A DNA stretch of 5,790 nt from positions 1-5,790 of the forward strand of contig JBBRTW010000454.1 in NCBI GenBank assembly GCA_038244055.1. Reading direction: 5' to 3'. Position 1 is the stretch's first letter. Each line of letters starts with the position of its first letter. Origin of the DNA: DASPKW01 sp038244055 (GTDB taxonomy: Bacteria > Planctomycetota > Phycisphaerae > Tepidisphaerales > Tepidisphaeraceae). Below, piece by piece: positions 1 to 5,694 of the stretch. Both the position numbers and the translations under genes were made by a program. A model generated the notes under the pieces. That model saw nothing but the letters and a program-made list of their open reading frames with translations. It was not told where the DNA came from and searched no databases.

Positions 1-861
1 AATACGCTGGCGGCGAGCAAGTCGGCCGTGCCACTGGCGCAGGCTTACATCGCCAAGGGGCCGGAGTTCTACACGCGGGCCGAAACGACGCTGAATGGCG
101 TGGTGGATAACAACCCGCTGGTGACGCCCGATGCCCAGGAATTCCGGCAGGCGTTGTTTGAGCTGGCGCAGCTCTATTATCGAACGAATCGCTATGAAGA
201 AGCGGTGGGGCGGCTGGATGAATTGACCGCCCGCTATCCCAAGGATGAGCGGATGGGGCAGCTCGTTTTCCTCATGGGGGACAGCTATCGCAAGAGCGCT
301 GGTTTATTGACGGTGGACACGCGCACGCCGACCGCGCCGGTAGCGGCATCGACGGCCGGCGCTGTACTGGCCGCCGCCCGCACGGAGCCAGGGGGCAAGG
401 CGACCACGCGTCCGCTGGCGGCGGTGGAGATGGACCCAGTGGAAGTGGCGGCCGCCAAGCGGGACCGCCTCAGCCGGGCGCGGGCGCTGTTCGACAAATC
501 GATCGACATTTATCGGCGGAACCCACCCTCGGGCGAGGGGGACAAGCTCTACATGAAGCTGGCCCATTTCTACCGGGCCGATTGCGTGTTCGACCTGGGC
601 GGATACGACGAAGCGATCAAGCTCTACGATGCGGCGGCGTTCCGGTATCAGGATGATCCATCGGCGCTGGCGGCTTATGTGCAGATCGTCAACGCCTACT
701 GCGCGCTGGGGAAATTCAACGAAGCGAAGACGGCCAACGAGCGGGCCAAGTGGCTGCTGAAGAAGATGCCGACCGAAGCGTTTCGAGAAGGCGGATTCAC
801 GATGCCCAAGGAGTATTGGGATAAGTGGCTGCAGTGGACGGGGAGCGCGGGGATTTGGTGA
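1..861 (+). CDS. TPR-repeat protein, 5' end missing
   Basis: The frame is open from base 1, so the gene starts upstream of the window; a GTG at 28 is only an internal candidate and I do not take it as the start. The visible 286 residues hold two helical repeat blocks. The first (about residues 45-95) has an LAQLYYRTNRYEEAV-type TPR helix pair followed by a YPKDERM turn. The second (about 160-255) has further pairs such as YRADCVFDLGGYDEAIKLYD and AYCALGKFNEAKTANERA. Between them lies an Ala/Pro/Thr-rich low-complexity linker (about 105-145). TPRs are protein-interaction scaffolds; the repeat style resembles outer-membrane assembly or envelope TPR proteins, but the signal-peptide region is not visible. 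It lies 192 bp upstream of the flgN-like gene in the same direction, so a flagellar role is possible but unproven. The TGA stop is the first three bases of a heptamer array. Confidence 0.85.
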   Translation, partial: NTLAASKSAVPLAQAYIAKGPEFYTRAETTLNGVVDNNPLVTPDAQEFRQALFELAQLYYRTNRYEEAVGRLDELTARYPKDERMGQLVFLMGDSYRKSAGLLTVDTRTPTAPVAASTAGAVLAAARTEPGGKATTRPLAAVEMDPVEVAAAKRDRLSRARALFDKSIDIYRRNPPSGEGDKLYMKLAHFYRADCVFDLGGYDEAIKLYDAAAFRYQDDPSALAAYVQIVNAYCALGKFNEAKTANERAKWLLKKMPTEAFREGGFTMPKEYWDKWLQWTGSAGIW

Positions 862-905
862 GAAGACGAAGGCAGAAGGCAGAAGGATGAAGGATGAAGG
901 ATGAA
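859..905 (+). repeat. Heptamer tandem array 1 (GAAGGCA/GAAGGAT)
   Basis: The array starts with TGAGAAG, which contains the stop codon of the TPR gene. It continues as GAAGGCA x2 (868-881) and GAAGGAT x3 (882-902) and decays into GAA. A degenerate heptamer-like tail may extend to about 930. The purine-rich strand is the coding strand. Bases 862-874 recur exactly, inverted, at 1641-1653 on the other side of the flgN-like gene. Confidence 0.9.
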
Positions 906-954
906 CAGGCGCGTGAGTGAAGCATGAAGACATGAAATGCCAAAAGCCTCGATC

Positions 955-990
955 GTCATCCTGAGGGAGCTTGAGGCGACCGAAGGATCT
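955..990. repeat. 36-bp dispersed repeat, copy 1
   Basis: It is identical over all 36 bases to 4709-4744. The ends of the core are ATCCT and AGGAT, which can pair; the stem can continue through a tandem G-A mismatch into GG/CC, giving a small REP-like hairpin. From memory, sequences of the type ATCCTGAG...CGAAGGAT are abundant intergenic repeats in planctomycetes, Chloroflexi and Acidobacteria. I have not checked this against a database. No transposase is present. Confidence 0.85.
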
Positions 991-1012
991 GCATGGTTGG
1001 CCAAGGCCATGC
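991..1012. repeat. Short palindrome upstream of flgN-like gene
   Basis: GCATGG (991-996) and CCATGC (1007-1012) form a perfect 6-bp inverted repeat around a 10-base centre that itself contains TTGGCCAA. It begins directly after dispersed-repeat copy 1. It could be an extension of that repeat, an operator or an mRNA hairpin; the sequence does not decide between these. Confidence 0.5.
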
Positions 1013-1013
1013 A
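998..1013 (+). promoter_or_regulatory. Weak candidate sigma-54 (-24/-12) promoter
   Basis: TGGC at 998-1001 and TGCA at 1010-1013 place the two invariant dinucleotides GG (999-1000) and GC (1011-1012) exactly 10 bases apart. Eight of the twelve consensus positions of TGGCACG-N4-TTGCW match. Transcription would start near 1024, leaving a leader of about 30 bases that includes the GGAG at 1045-1048. Because the site overlaps a palindrome, and GG-N10-GC is frequent by chance, this is only a candidate. Confidence 0.25.
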
Positions 1014-1053
1014 GTAGCCCGATGTTTTCGAATGGATTTTCGCTGGAGCCCAG

Positions 1054-1494
1054 ATGACCGACACCGTGATCGATACGCTCAACCAGCAGGTGACTTGCTA
1101 TCAGCGGCTGGCGAAGCTGGCAGAGCAGCAGCACGAGCATGTGCAGCAGAGCGCAACGGAGCAGTTGCTGGAAGTGCTGACGAGGCGGCAGGAGGTGCTG
1201 GATGAGGTGGGGAGGCTGGAAACGTGCATTGCGGTGACCAAGAAACGCTGGGGCGAGTATCTGCGCGGGCTGGATGGAGGATCGCGGTCGACGGCCGAGC
1301 GGCTGTTGGCGGAAACGCGGCGGCTTTTGGAAGAAATCACAACGGCCGATCGCAATGATGCCCTGATCTTGCAGCAGCGAAAATTGAACCTTGGCAAGCA
1401 GATCAATCAGGCGCAGACGGCGCGGCAGGTGAATCGGAATTACGCGACGGCGGCGTACGGCGCGCGGCCTAGCCGGATGGATGTTAGGCAGTAG
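1054..1494 (+). CDS. flgN: FlgN-like flagellar export chaperone
   Basis: This 146-residue, almost entirely helical, charged protein has the size and heptad pattern of the FlgN family. FlgN is the cytosolic chaperone that holds the hook-filament junction proteins FlgK and FlgL and delivers them to the flagellar export gate. Helical segments run at about 3-55 and 75-130, and the C-terminal tail (about 132-146) is basic and probably disordered. The ATG at 1054 follows GGAG at 1045-1048 by five bases. FlgN has few invariant residues, so the call rests on length, coiled-coil character and position just before a flagellar regulatory pair and rod genes. An unrelated coiled-coil protein is the alternative. 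The last residues (RQ) and the TAG stop fall inside the following heptamer array, so the native C-terminus may have been altered by the repeat. Confidence 0.6.
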   Translation: MTDTVIDTLNQQVTCYQRLAKLAEQQHEHVQQSATEQLLEVLTRRQEVLDEVGRLETCIAVTKKRWGEYLRGLDGGSRSTAERLLAETRRLLEEITTADRNDALILQQRKLNLGKQINQAQTARQVNRNYATAAYGARPSRMDVRQ

Positions 1495-1653
1495 GAAGTA
1501 CGAAGGATGAAGGATGAAGGATGAAGGATGAAGGATGAATGATGAATGATGAAAAAAGTTACGCTGAGTATTCTGATTCATCCTTCTGCCTTCTGCCTTC
1601 TGCCCTCTGCCTTCATCCCTCATCCTTCATCCTTCATCCTTGCCTTCGTCTTC
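1485..1653. repeat. Inverted heptamer array 2 filling the flgN-kinase spacer
   Basis: The left arm is ten in-phase heptamers from 1485 to 1554: TAGGCAG, TAGGAAG, TACGAAG, GATGAAG x4, GATGAAT x2 and GATGAAA. The right arm, about 1576-1653, carries the same units on the opposite strand (TTCATCC and TTCTGCC types). Perfect complementarity includes 22 bp (1503-1524 with 1620-1641) and 11 bp nearer the centre (1530-1540 with 1576-1586). The centre is AAAAAAGTTACGC-like single-copy sequence. The flgN-like stop codon lies in the second unit, and the array ends just before the GGAG (1657-1660) of the next gene. Confidence 0.9.
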
Positions 1654-1669
1654 CCTGGAGTAACGCTCG

Positions 1670-2518
1670 ATGAGTACAGCAACCATGACATCTTCTTCTC
1701 TGGTCAGCCCGGCTCAGCGCATTGAGGAGCTGGGGCGGATCATCATGGCTTACAGCGAGGTTACCGAACGCCTGCAGCAATCGCACGAGAAGCTGCAGGA
1801 AACGGTGCTGATGCTGCGCGAGGAGTTGAGCGAGAAGAATCGGCTGCTGGAGCGGAAGAATCGACTGGCGGCGCTGGGCGAGATGGCGGCGGGGATGGCC
1901 CATGAGATTCGCAATCCGCTGGGAGGGATTCATCTGTACGCCTCGATGCTGGCCAAGGATGTATCAGGCATGCCCCCATCGCTGGAACTGGTGAAAAAGA
2001 TCAGCGGAGGAGTCAAGCGGCTGGAGGGATTGGTCAGTCAGGTGCTGGCGTTTTCGCGGGAAATTCGCGTGAATCCGGTGCAGACCGATCTGGCGCAGGC
2101 GGCAGCGCGGGCGATCGAGATGGCCGAGTCGAAGCTCGATGGCCTGGGTGTATTGTGGGAGATCGAGGGACCGGCCGAGATGCCGGCCGAGCTCGATCCG
2201 CTCCTGATCGAGCAGGCGCTGCTCAATCTGGTGTTGAACGCCGCCGAGGCAATGCAGGAGCGCGGTGGGCGGCTTCGAATGGTTTACGACCGCGGCGAAG
2301 AAGTGGAAGCCCGGCAATGCCGGATCATCGTCCGCGACAGCGGCCCGGGGATTCCCGGCGATGTGCTGGACAAGATTTTCAACCCGTTTTTCACGACCAA
2401 AGACACGGGGACCGGCCTGGGTCTGGCGATCGTGCATCGGATTGTCGAGGCGCACGAAGGAACGATCATCGCGAGCAATCCGCCCGGCGGCGGGGCGCAG
2501 TTTGAGATACGGATTTAG
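1670..2518 (+). CDS. Cytosolic sensor histidine kinase, FlgS/AtoS type
   Basis: This 282-residue kinase would autophosphorylate and pass phosphate to the sigma-54 regulator encoded next. It has no membrane segment or signal peptide. The N-terminus (about 15-68) is a heptad-rich coiled coil, which probably acts as the sensory or dimer region; no PAS domain is obvious. The HisKA H-box is HEIRNPL with H78. The catalytic domain has the N-box LLNLVLNAAEAM (184-195), G1 box DSGPGIP (from D223), F-box FNPFFTTK (237-244) and G2 box GTGLGL (247-252), so all ATP-binding elements are intact. The ATG at 1670 follows GGAG at 1657-1660. Soluble kinases of this plan in flagellar clusters (FlgS of epsilonproteobacteria; FleS and FlrB) respond to assembly of the export apparatus or basal body. 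That role here is inferred from its neighbours. Its TAG stop is inside the first TTAGTTG heptamer of array 3. Confidence 0.93.
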   Translation: MSTATMTSSSLVSPAQRIEELGRIIMAYSEVTERLQQSHEKLQETVLMLREELSEKNRLLERKNRLAALGEMAAGMAHEIRNPLGGIHLYASMLAKDVSGMPPSLELVKKISGGVKRLEGLVSQVLAFSREIRVNPVQTDLAQAAARAIEMAESKLDGLGVLWEIEGPAEMPAELDPLLIEQALLNLVLNAAEAMQERGGRLRMVYDRGEEVEARQCRIIVRDSGPGIPGDVLDKIFNPFFTTKDTGTGLGLAIVHRIVEAHEGTIIASNPPGGGAQFEIRI

Positions 2519-2637
2519 TTGTTAGTTGTGAGAAGAAGTTGCGAGTTGCGAGTTGTCAGTTGTCAGTTGTTGGTAGCGGTCGCACGTTGTGAGTTTTTGG
2601 ATTTAACTCGCAACTGGTAACTCACAACTCGCAACTA
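2515..2637. repeat. Inverted heptamer array 3 filling the kinase-regulator spacer
   Basis: The left arm begins with TTAGTTG x2 (2515-2528), which contains the kinase stop codon, then TGAGAAG (2529-2535). It continues as GTTGCGA and GTTGTCA units to about 2570. The right arm (about 2605-2637) has the same units inverted. Perfect pairings include 13 bp (2544-2556 with 2624-2636), 11 bp (2537-2547 or 2544-2554 with 2605-2615) and 9 bp (2524-2532 with 2621-2629). The unit sequence differs from the GAAGGAT arrays but keeps the 7-bp period and the inverted plan. It ends directly before the AGGAG (2642-2646) of the regulator gene. Confidence 0.88.
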
Positions 2638-2652
2638 CCTTAGGAGCGAATC

Positions 2653-4014
2653 ATGGCGCGGATTTTGGTGTGTGACGATCAGGAAATGATGCGTGATTCG
2701 CTGGTGGCGACACTGGCGCGGGAGGGGCATGAGGTCGTGGCCGCCACCGATGGCACGGTGGCCGTGCAGCGGCTGGCGGGTGCGAAGTTCGACCTGCTGA
2801 TCTCGGATCTCAAGATGCCGAAGATGACGGGGATCGAGCTGCTGGCCGAGGCGAAAAAGGTGCGGCCGGACATGCCGGTGATTCTGATGACCGCCTTCGC
2901 CAGCGTGCAGACGGCCGTCGAGGCGATGAAGCTGGGGGCTTACGATTACATTCAAAAGCCGTTCGATGGAGACGAGATCAAGCTGCTGGTGGATCGGACA
3001 TTGGAGCACAGCCGGCTGGTCAAGGAAAATATGGCCCTGCGCACGATGGCGGAGGCGGTGATGGCGCCCCGGCCGCTGATCGGATCGGGGATCGCGATGG
3101 ATGAAGTCCGTAAGACCATCGAGCGCGTCGCGCGGAGCAACGCGACGGTCCTAATTCGCGGCGAAAGCGGCACGGGCAAGGAACTCGTCGCCCGCGCCAT
3201 TCACATGGCCGGCGAGCGGCGCGATCGGCCATTCCTGGCCGTCAACTGCGCCGCCCTCTCGGAAAATCTGCTGGAAAGCGAATTGTTCGGGCACGAGAAG
3301 GGGGCGTTCACGGGCGCGGATAAACTCCGTCGCGGGCGGTTTGAGCTGGCCGATGGCGGCACGCTTTTGCTCGATGAAATCAGCGAGATCGCCCCGGGTT
3401 TGCAAGCCAAGCTTTTGCGCGTGCTCCAGGAAAGCCAGTTCGAGCGCGTCGGCAGCAGCATGACCCACCAGGTCGATGTGCGGGTGATCGCCACCAGCAA
3501 TCGCGATCTGGAAAAGGAAGTGGATGAGGGGAAATTCCGCTCCGATCTGTTCTACCGGCTGAACGTGGTGCCGATCGAATTGCCGCCCTTGCGCAATCGC
3601 GCGGATGATGTCCCCGAGCTTTGCCGGCATTTTCTCCACCTGATCGCCAAGCGCGAGAAGGCCGCGTTCCGGCATATCGAGCCCGAGGCGGTGCGGCTGC
3701 TGCAGAAGTATCCGTGGCCGGGCAATGTACGGGAATTGCAGAACATCATCGAGCGCGCCGGCGTGCTGGAGATCGATCCGGGCGTGGTTCGGGCGGAAAC
3801 GATCGAGCCCTGGCTGAAGATGCGGCCGATCACGGCCGGCGATGCGCTGGCGGGCAAACCTCTGGCCGAGATCGAGAAGCAAGTGATCCTGACGACCCTG
3901 CAATCGTTCAAAGGCCACCGCATGAAAACCGCCCACGCCCTGGGCATCGGCGTGCGAACCCTGGGGATGAAGATCAAGAAATGGAAAGAGGAGGGGGAGT
4001 TGGTCGAGGCTTGA
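2653..4014 (+). CDS. NtrC-family sigma-54 response regulator, FlgR-like
   Basis: This 453-residue three-domain activator is the likely partner of the kinase upstream. The receiver domain (1-120) has the acidic pair D8-D9, phosphoacceptor D52, T80 and K102. The AAA+ domain (about 142-375) has Walker A GESGTGKE (170-177), the sigma-54-contacting loop GAFTGA (217-222), Walker B LLLDE ending at D241-E242, the arginine-finger region FRSDLFYRL (295-303) and sensor II WPGNVREL (355-362). A Fis-type helix-turn-helix lies at about 404-447 and includes HALGIGVRTLGMKIKKW. All catalytic residues are present, so it should hydrolyse ATP to open sigma-54 promoters. ATG 2653 follows AGGAG at 2642-2646. Position before flgB-flgC-fliE points to control of flagellar genes. 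FlgR, FleR and FlrC are family analogues; plain NtrC or ZraR specificity cannot be excluded from sequence alone. Confidence 0.95.
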   Translation: MARILVCDDQEMMRDSLVATLAREGHEVVAATDGTVAVQRLAGAKFDLLISDLKMPKMTGIELLAEAKKVRPDMPVILMTAFASVQTAVEAMKLGAYDYIQKPFDGDEIKLLVDRTLEHSRLVKENMALRTMAEAVMAPRPLIGSGIAMDEVRKTIERVARSNATVLIRGESGTGKELVARAIHMAGERRDRPFLAVNCAALSENLLESELFGHEKGAFTGADKLRRGRFELADGGTLLLDEISEIAPGLQAKLLRVLQESQFERVGSSMTHQVDVRVIATSNRDLEKEVDEGKFRSDLFYRLNVVPIELPPLRNRADDVPELCRHFLHLIAKREKAAFRHIEPEAVRLLQKYPWPGNVRELQNIIERAGVLEIDPGVVRAETIEPWLKMRPITAGDALAGKPLAEIEKQVILTTLQSFKGHRMKTAHALGIGVRTLGMKIKKWKEEGELVEA

Positions 4015-4059
4015 GAAGTGTGAAGGGCGAATGCGGAATGATGAATGCTGAATGCTGAG
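4012..4059 (+). repeat. Heptamer array 4 (TGAGAAG ... GAATGCT)
   Basis: Units in phase are TGAGAAG (4012-4018, containing the regulator's TGA stop), TGTGAAG, then GAATGCG (4029-4035), GAATGAT, GAATGCT and GAATGCT (to 4056). The same TGAGAAG heptamer supplies the stop codon of the TPR gene at 859. Only a 7-base inverted counterpart (CATTCAT, 4095-4101) is present, so this array is short and degenerate. Confidence 0.8.
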
Positions 4060-4100
4060 ACACGTGGCGTCAATCTTCGAAGGCTTTTCCACTCCATTCA

Positions 4101-4150
4101 TTTTCGTGCCCTTCGTGCCTTTCGTAGCTCAATCTCTGTGGTTCAATCTC
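4101..4150. repeat. 9-bp-period block and repeated TCAATCTC
   Basis: TTCGTGCC occurs at 4103-4110 and 4112-4119, and TTCGTAGC follows at 4121-4128, all at a 9-bp period. TCAATCTC is then repeated at 4129-4136 and 4143-4150. I recall similar CTTCGTG-rich intergenic repeats in many bacterial genomes. The frame through it reads FVPFVPFV-like peptide, which I regard as spurious. The rest of the spacer to flgB shows no confident promoter or terminator. Confidence 0.6.
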
Positions 4151-4257
4151 CGGCGGATTTTGCGCGGGGGCGCAGGAAATGCTATCGGCGAAGGCCGGTA
4201 TGGAAGCATCCGAGGCGATGTCCGCGTGGTATGACATTTGATGTATGAGGTGTTGCG

Positions 4258-4659
4258 ATGTTTATCGACAGGATGATCAATCAGACCAATGCCCCGCTGG
4301 TCGAACAGGTGCTCAAGTTCGCTTCAGCGCGGCACAACCTGATTGTCCAGAACATGGCCAACGTCGATACCCCCGGCTATCGGCAGCAGGATTTATCGCA
4401 GGCCAAGTTTTACAAGCTGCTGAGCGATCGGACCGAGCAGCGCGAGCAGTCTTCACCCGGGTCGGTTGGGTTCGCGGATATCGGCGGTGAGTTGGAGAAG
4501 CCGACGGCCGGGATTTTGTTCCACGACCAGAACAACCGCTCGATGGAACAACTCGTCTCCGAGCAGGCCAAGAACGGCATGCTCTATACGATGGCGATTG
4601 AAATTCTGCGAAAGCAGTACGGGCAGATGGAAATGGCACTGAAGGAGCGAGTCGGCTAA
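4258..4659 (+). CDS. flgB: Flagellar basal-body proximal rod protein FlgB
   Basis: This 133-residue protein matches the FlgB family in length and in both ends. FlgB is one of the proximal rod proteins. It is exported by the flagellar type III system without a cleaved signal and assembles on FliE in the periplasm. The N-terminal helix leads into the rod-family signature NMANVDTPGYR (32-42), as in the ANIANxxTPGY motif of rod and hook proteins. The middle (about 55-90) is variable. The C-terminal half has the conserved DQNNRSMEQ segment (90-98) and a long amphipathic helix ending in YGQMEMALKERVG. The ATG at 4258 follows GAGG at 4247-4250 by seven bases. The protein is full length and looks functional. 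A 176-bp spacer separates it from flgC, wider than the usual near-contiguous flgBC arrangement. Confidence 0.96.
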   Translation: MFIDRMINQTNAPLVEQVLKFASARHNLIVQNMANVDTPGYRQQDLSQAKFYKLLSDRTEQREQSSPGSVGFADIGGELEKPTAGILFHDQNNRSMEQLVSEQAKNGMLYTMAIEILRKQYGQMEMALKERVG

Positions 4660-4681
4660 CCCCGCTCGCAAACGCGTCACT

Positions 4682-4714
4682 TGAAAAGCGTGTCATCGTG
4701 AAAAGCGTGTCATC
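4682..4714 (+). repeat. 17-bp-period duplication leading into dispersed repeat copy 2
   Basis: A 16-base segment ending in GTGTCATC occurs at 4682-4697 and again at 4699-4714. The second copy runs directly into the 36-bp dispersed repeat. The first copy contains only that repeat's first six bases (GTCATC), so it looks like a duplication across the repeat's left edge. Confidence 0.8.
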
Positions 4715-4744
4715 CTGAGGGAGCTTGAGGCGACCGAAGGATCT
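4709..4744. repeat. 36-bp dispersed repeat, copy 2
   Basis: It is a perfect match to 955-990 in the same orientation, 3.75 kb apart, in the flgB-flgC spacer. The flanks differ between the copies apart from a weak CC-AGGCCA similarity downstream (around 1001-1009 and 4756-4765). See copy 1 for the predicted hairpin. Confidence 0.85.
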
Positions 4745-4835
4745 ACCTTTAACGACCCAGGCCACTGAATCGCATAATCGCCTTCACAGAGCACTTTCTT
4801 CCGAAGCGCATTGGCATTATTGAATCGGAGAACCC

Positions 4836-5249
4836 ATGTTCGGAACCCTAGACGTCTCGGCCAGCGCATTGACCGCTCAGCGGATTCGCATGGATACGGT
4901 TGCGGCGAATATCGCCAACCTCAACACCACCCGTGATGCCGATGGCAACCTCAACCCCTACCGGCGGCGTTTTGTCGTGTTCGGGACCGGGCAGGGGGGG
5001 CACGGCGCTGATGCGACCAAGCCGGGCGTTCATGTGCAGAAGATTGGCCTGGATCAATCGCCCTTCGAGATGAAATACGATCCCGACAACGATGATGCCG
5101 GCCCGGATGGCTACGTCCGCCTGCCCAACATCAACATGGCCACCGAGTTCGTCAACGCCATCGAAGCCTCGCGGGCTTACGAGGCGAATATCACGACGAT
5201 GGAAGTCACCAAGTCGATGATCAACGCCTCGCTGCGCCTGCTCGCATGA
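4836..5249 (+). CDS. flgC: Flagellar basal-body proximal rod protein FlgC
   Basis: This 137-residue protein is of typical FlgC length. FlgC is a proximal rod subunit next to FlgB, exported through the flagellar type III gate. The N-terminus has the family pattern SASALTAQRIRMD followed by VAANIANLNTTRD (22-34), in place of the TPGY of FlgB. Then comes NPYRRRFVVF (40-49), matching the usual YRRK segment. The C-terminus carries DGYVRLPNINMATE (91-104) and the SRAYEAN helix (112-118), ending in SMINASLRLLA, which are hallmark FlgC sequences. ATG 4836 follows GGAG at 4827-4830 by five bases. No truncation or frameshift is visible. Unlike most genes here, its TGA stop is not followed by a heptamer array; an inverted repeat lies just downstream instead. 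Confidence 0.97.
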   Translation: MFGTLDVSASALTAQRIRMDTVAANIANLNTTRDADGNLNPYRRRFVVFGTGQGGHGADATKPGVHVQKIGLDQSPFEMKYDPDNDDAGPDGYVRLPNINMATEFVNAIEASRAYEANITTMEVTKSMINASLRLLA

Positions 5250-5255
5250 GCCGCG

Positions 5256-5302
5256 TCGGAATTATTTTTCTTCAGCTCGATTTTGGTTGCGAGTAATTCC
5301 GA
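5256..5302. other. Inverted repeat / stem-loop in the flgC-fliE spacer
   Basis: TCGGAATTA (5256-5264) and TAATTCCGA (5294-5302) form a perfect 9-bp inverted repeat. Inside it CTCG (5276-5279) pairs with CGAG (5290-5293), which lies directly against the outer stem on the 3' side. The result is a 13-bp stem with one 11-base bulge. There is no T-run after it, so it is not a standard intrinsic terminator. An mRNA-stability hairpin or a protein-binding palindrome is possible. Confidence 0.55.
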
Positions 5303-5367
5303 ACACCGTAAGCTCTGCCATTGCGATTGAACTAATGAACGCTTCATGATTCCGAGTGGATGAACCC

Positions 5368-5690
5368 ATGATTGACGGGGTCGGCAATAACTTGAGCCTT
5401 GGAAAAGCCGCGGGCGGCGGAGTCTCGCCCGCGTCAATTGGAGGCGCTGGAAGCGCCGGCTCGGCGTCTGGAGGCGCGAGTTTTTCCGATGCCCTGAAAA
5501 ATTCCATCGATGAGGTGAGCCGCTTGCAGCAGGATGCCAGCAAAGCCGTCGAAGACCTCATGACCAACAAGACCGAGGATGTCACCGGCGTCATGACGGC
5601 CATGGAGAAATCCGATCTGGCTTTCAAGACGCTCCTGGCGATCCGCTCGAAGCTGATGGATGCGTACGAGGAGATCAAGAGCATTTCGAT

Positions 5691-5694
<4 letters not shown>
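5368..5694 (+). CDS. fliE: Flagellar hook-basal body complex protein FliE
   Basis: This 108-residue protein is FliE, the small subunit joining the MS ring to the rod and the first rod-type substrate exported. The C-terminal two thirds carry the family core: FSDALKNSIDEV (39-50), DVTGVMTAMEKSDLAFKTLL (71-90) and IRSKLMDAYEEI (92-103). The N-terminus (about 11-38) is a Gly/Ala/Ser-rich low-complexity linker. I chose ATG 5368 because a GTGGA lies seven bases upstream and the length is typical. A GTG at 5356 would add four residues but has no visible ribosome site. The end reads TAG TAG TAG in frame and runs directly into a heptamer array. fliF would be a usual next gene but lies beyond the window. 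Confidence 0.95.

Noticed and set aside
993..1205. 70-codon + strand ORF overlapping the flgN-like start
   Set aside because: It is the out-of-frame shadow of the flgN-like gene; it begins inside the palindrome with no ribosome site.
304..1623. 439-codon open frame on the minus strand
   Set aside because: It runs antisense through the TPR and flgN-like genes and through the heptamer array, where it gives repeating SSFILHPS-like peptide. The arrays lack stops on that strand, which explains its length.
3151..4101. 316-codon open frame on the minus strand
   Set aside because: It is the antisense shadow of the response regulator, whose motifs are fully intact on the + strand.
4052..4234. Small + strand ORF of 60 codons in the regulator-flgB spacer
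   Set aside because: It translates the 9-bp-period repeat block, has no clear ribosome site and no recognisable domain.
4227..4242. Sigma-54-like site TGGTATG-N4-TTGAT before flgB
   Set aside because: The -12 GC is GA, and transcription would start near 4253, downstream of the flgB ribosome site at 4247-4250, so the mRNA would lack it.
4812..4827. TGGCA sequence before flgC as a sigma-54 promoter
   Set aside because: The matching -12 position reads TC instead of GC and the TTGC element is absent.
5256..5302. Intrinsic terminator after flgC
   Set aside because: The stem has a large bulge, is AT-rich in its outer part and lacks a T-run on its 3' side; fliE follows in the same direction.
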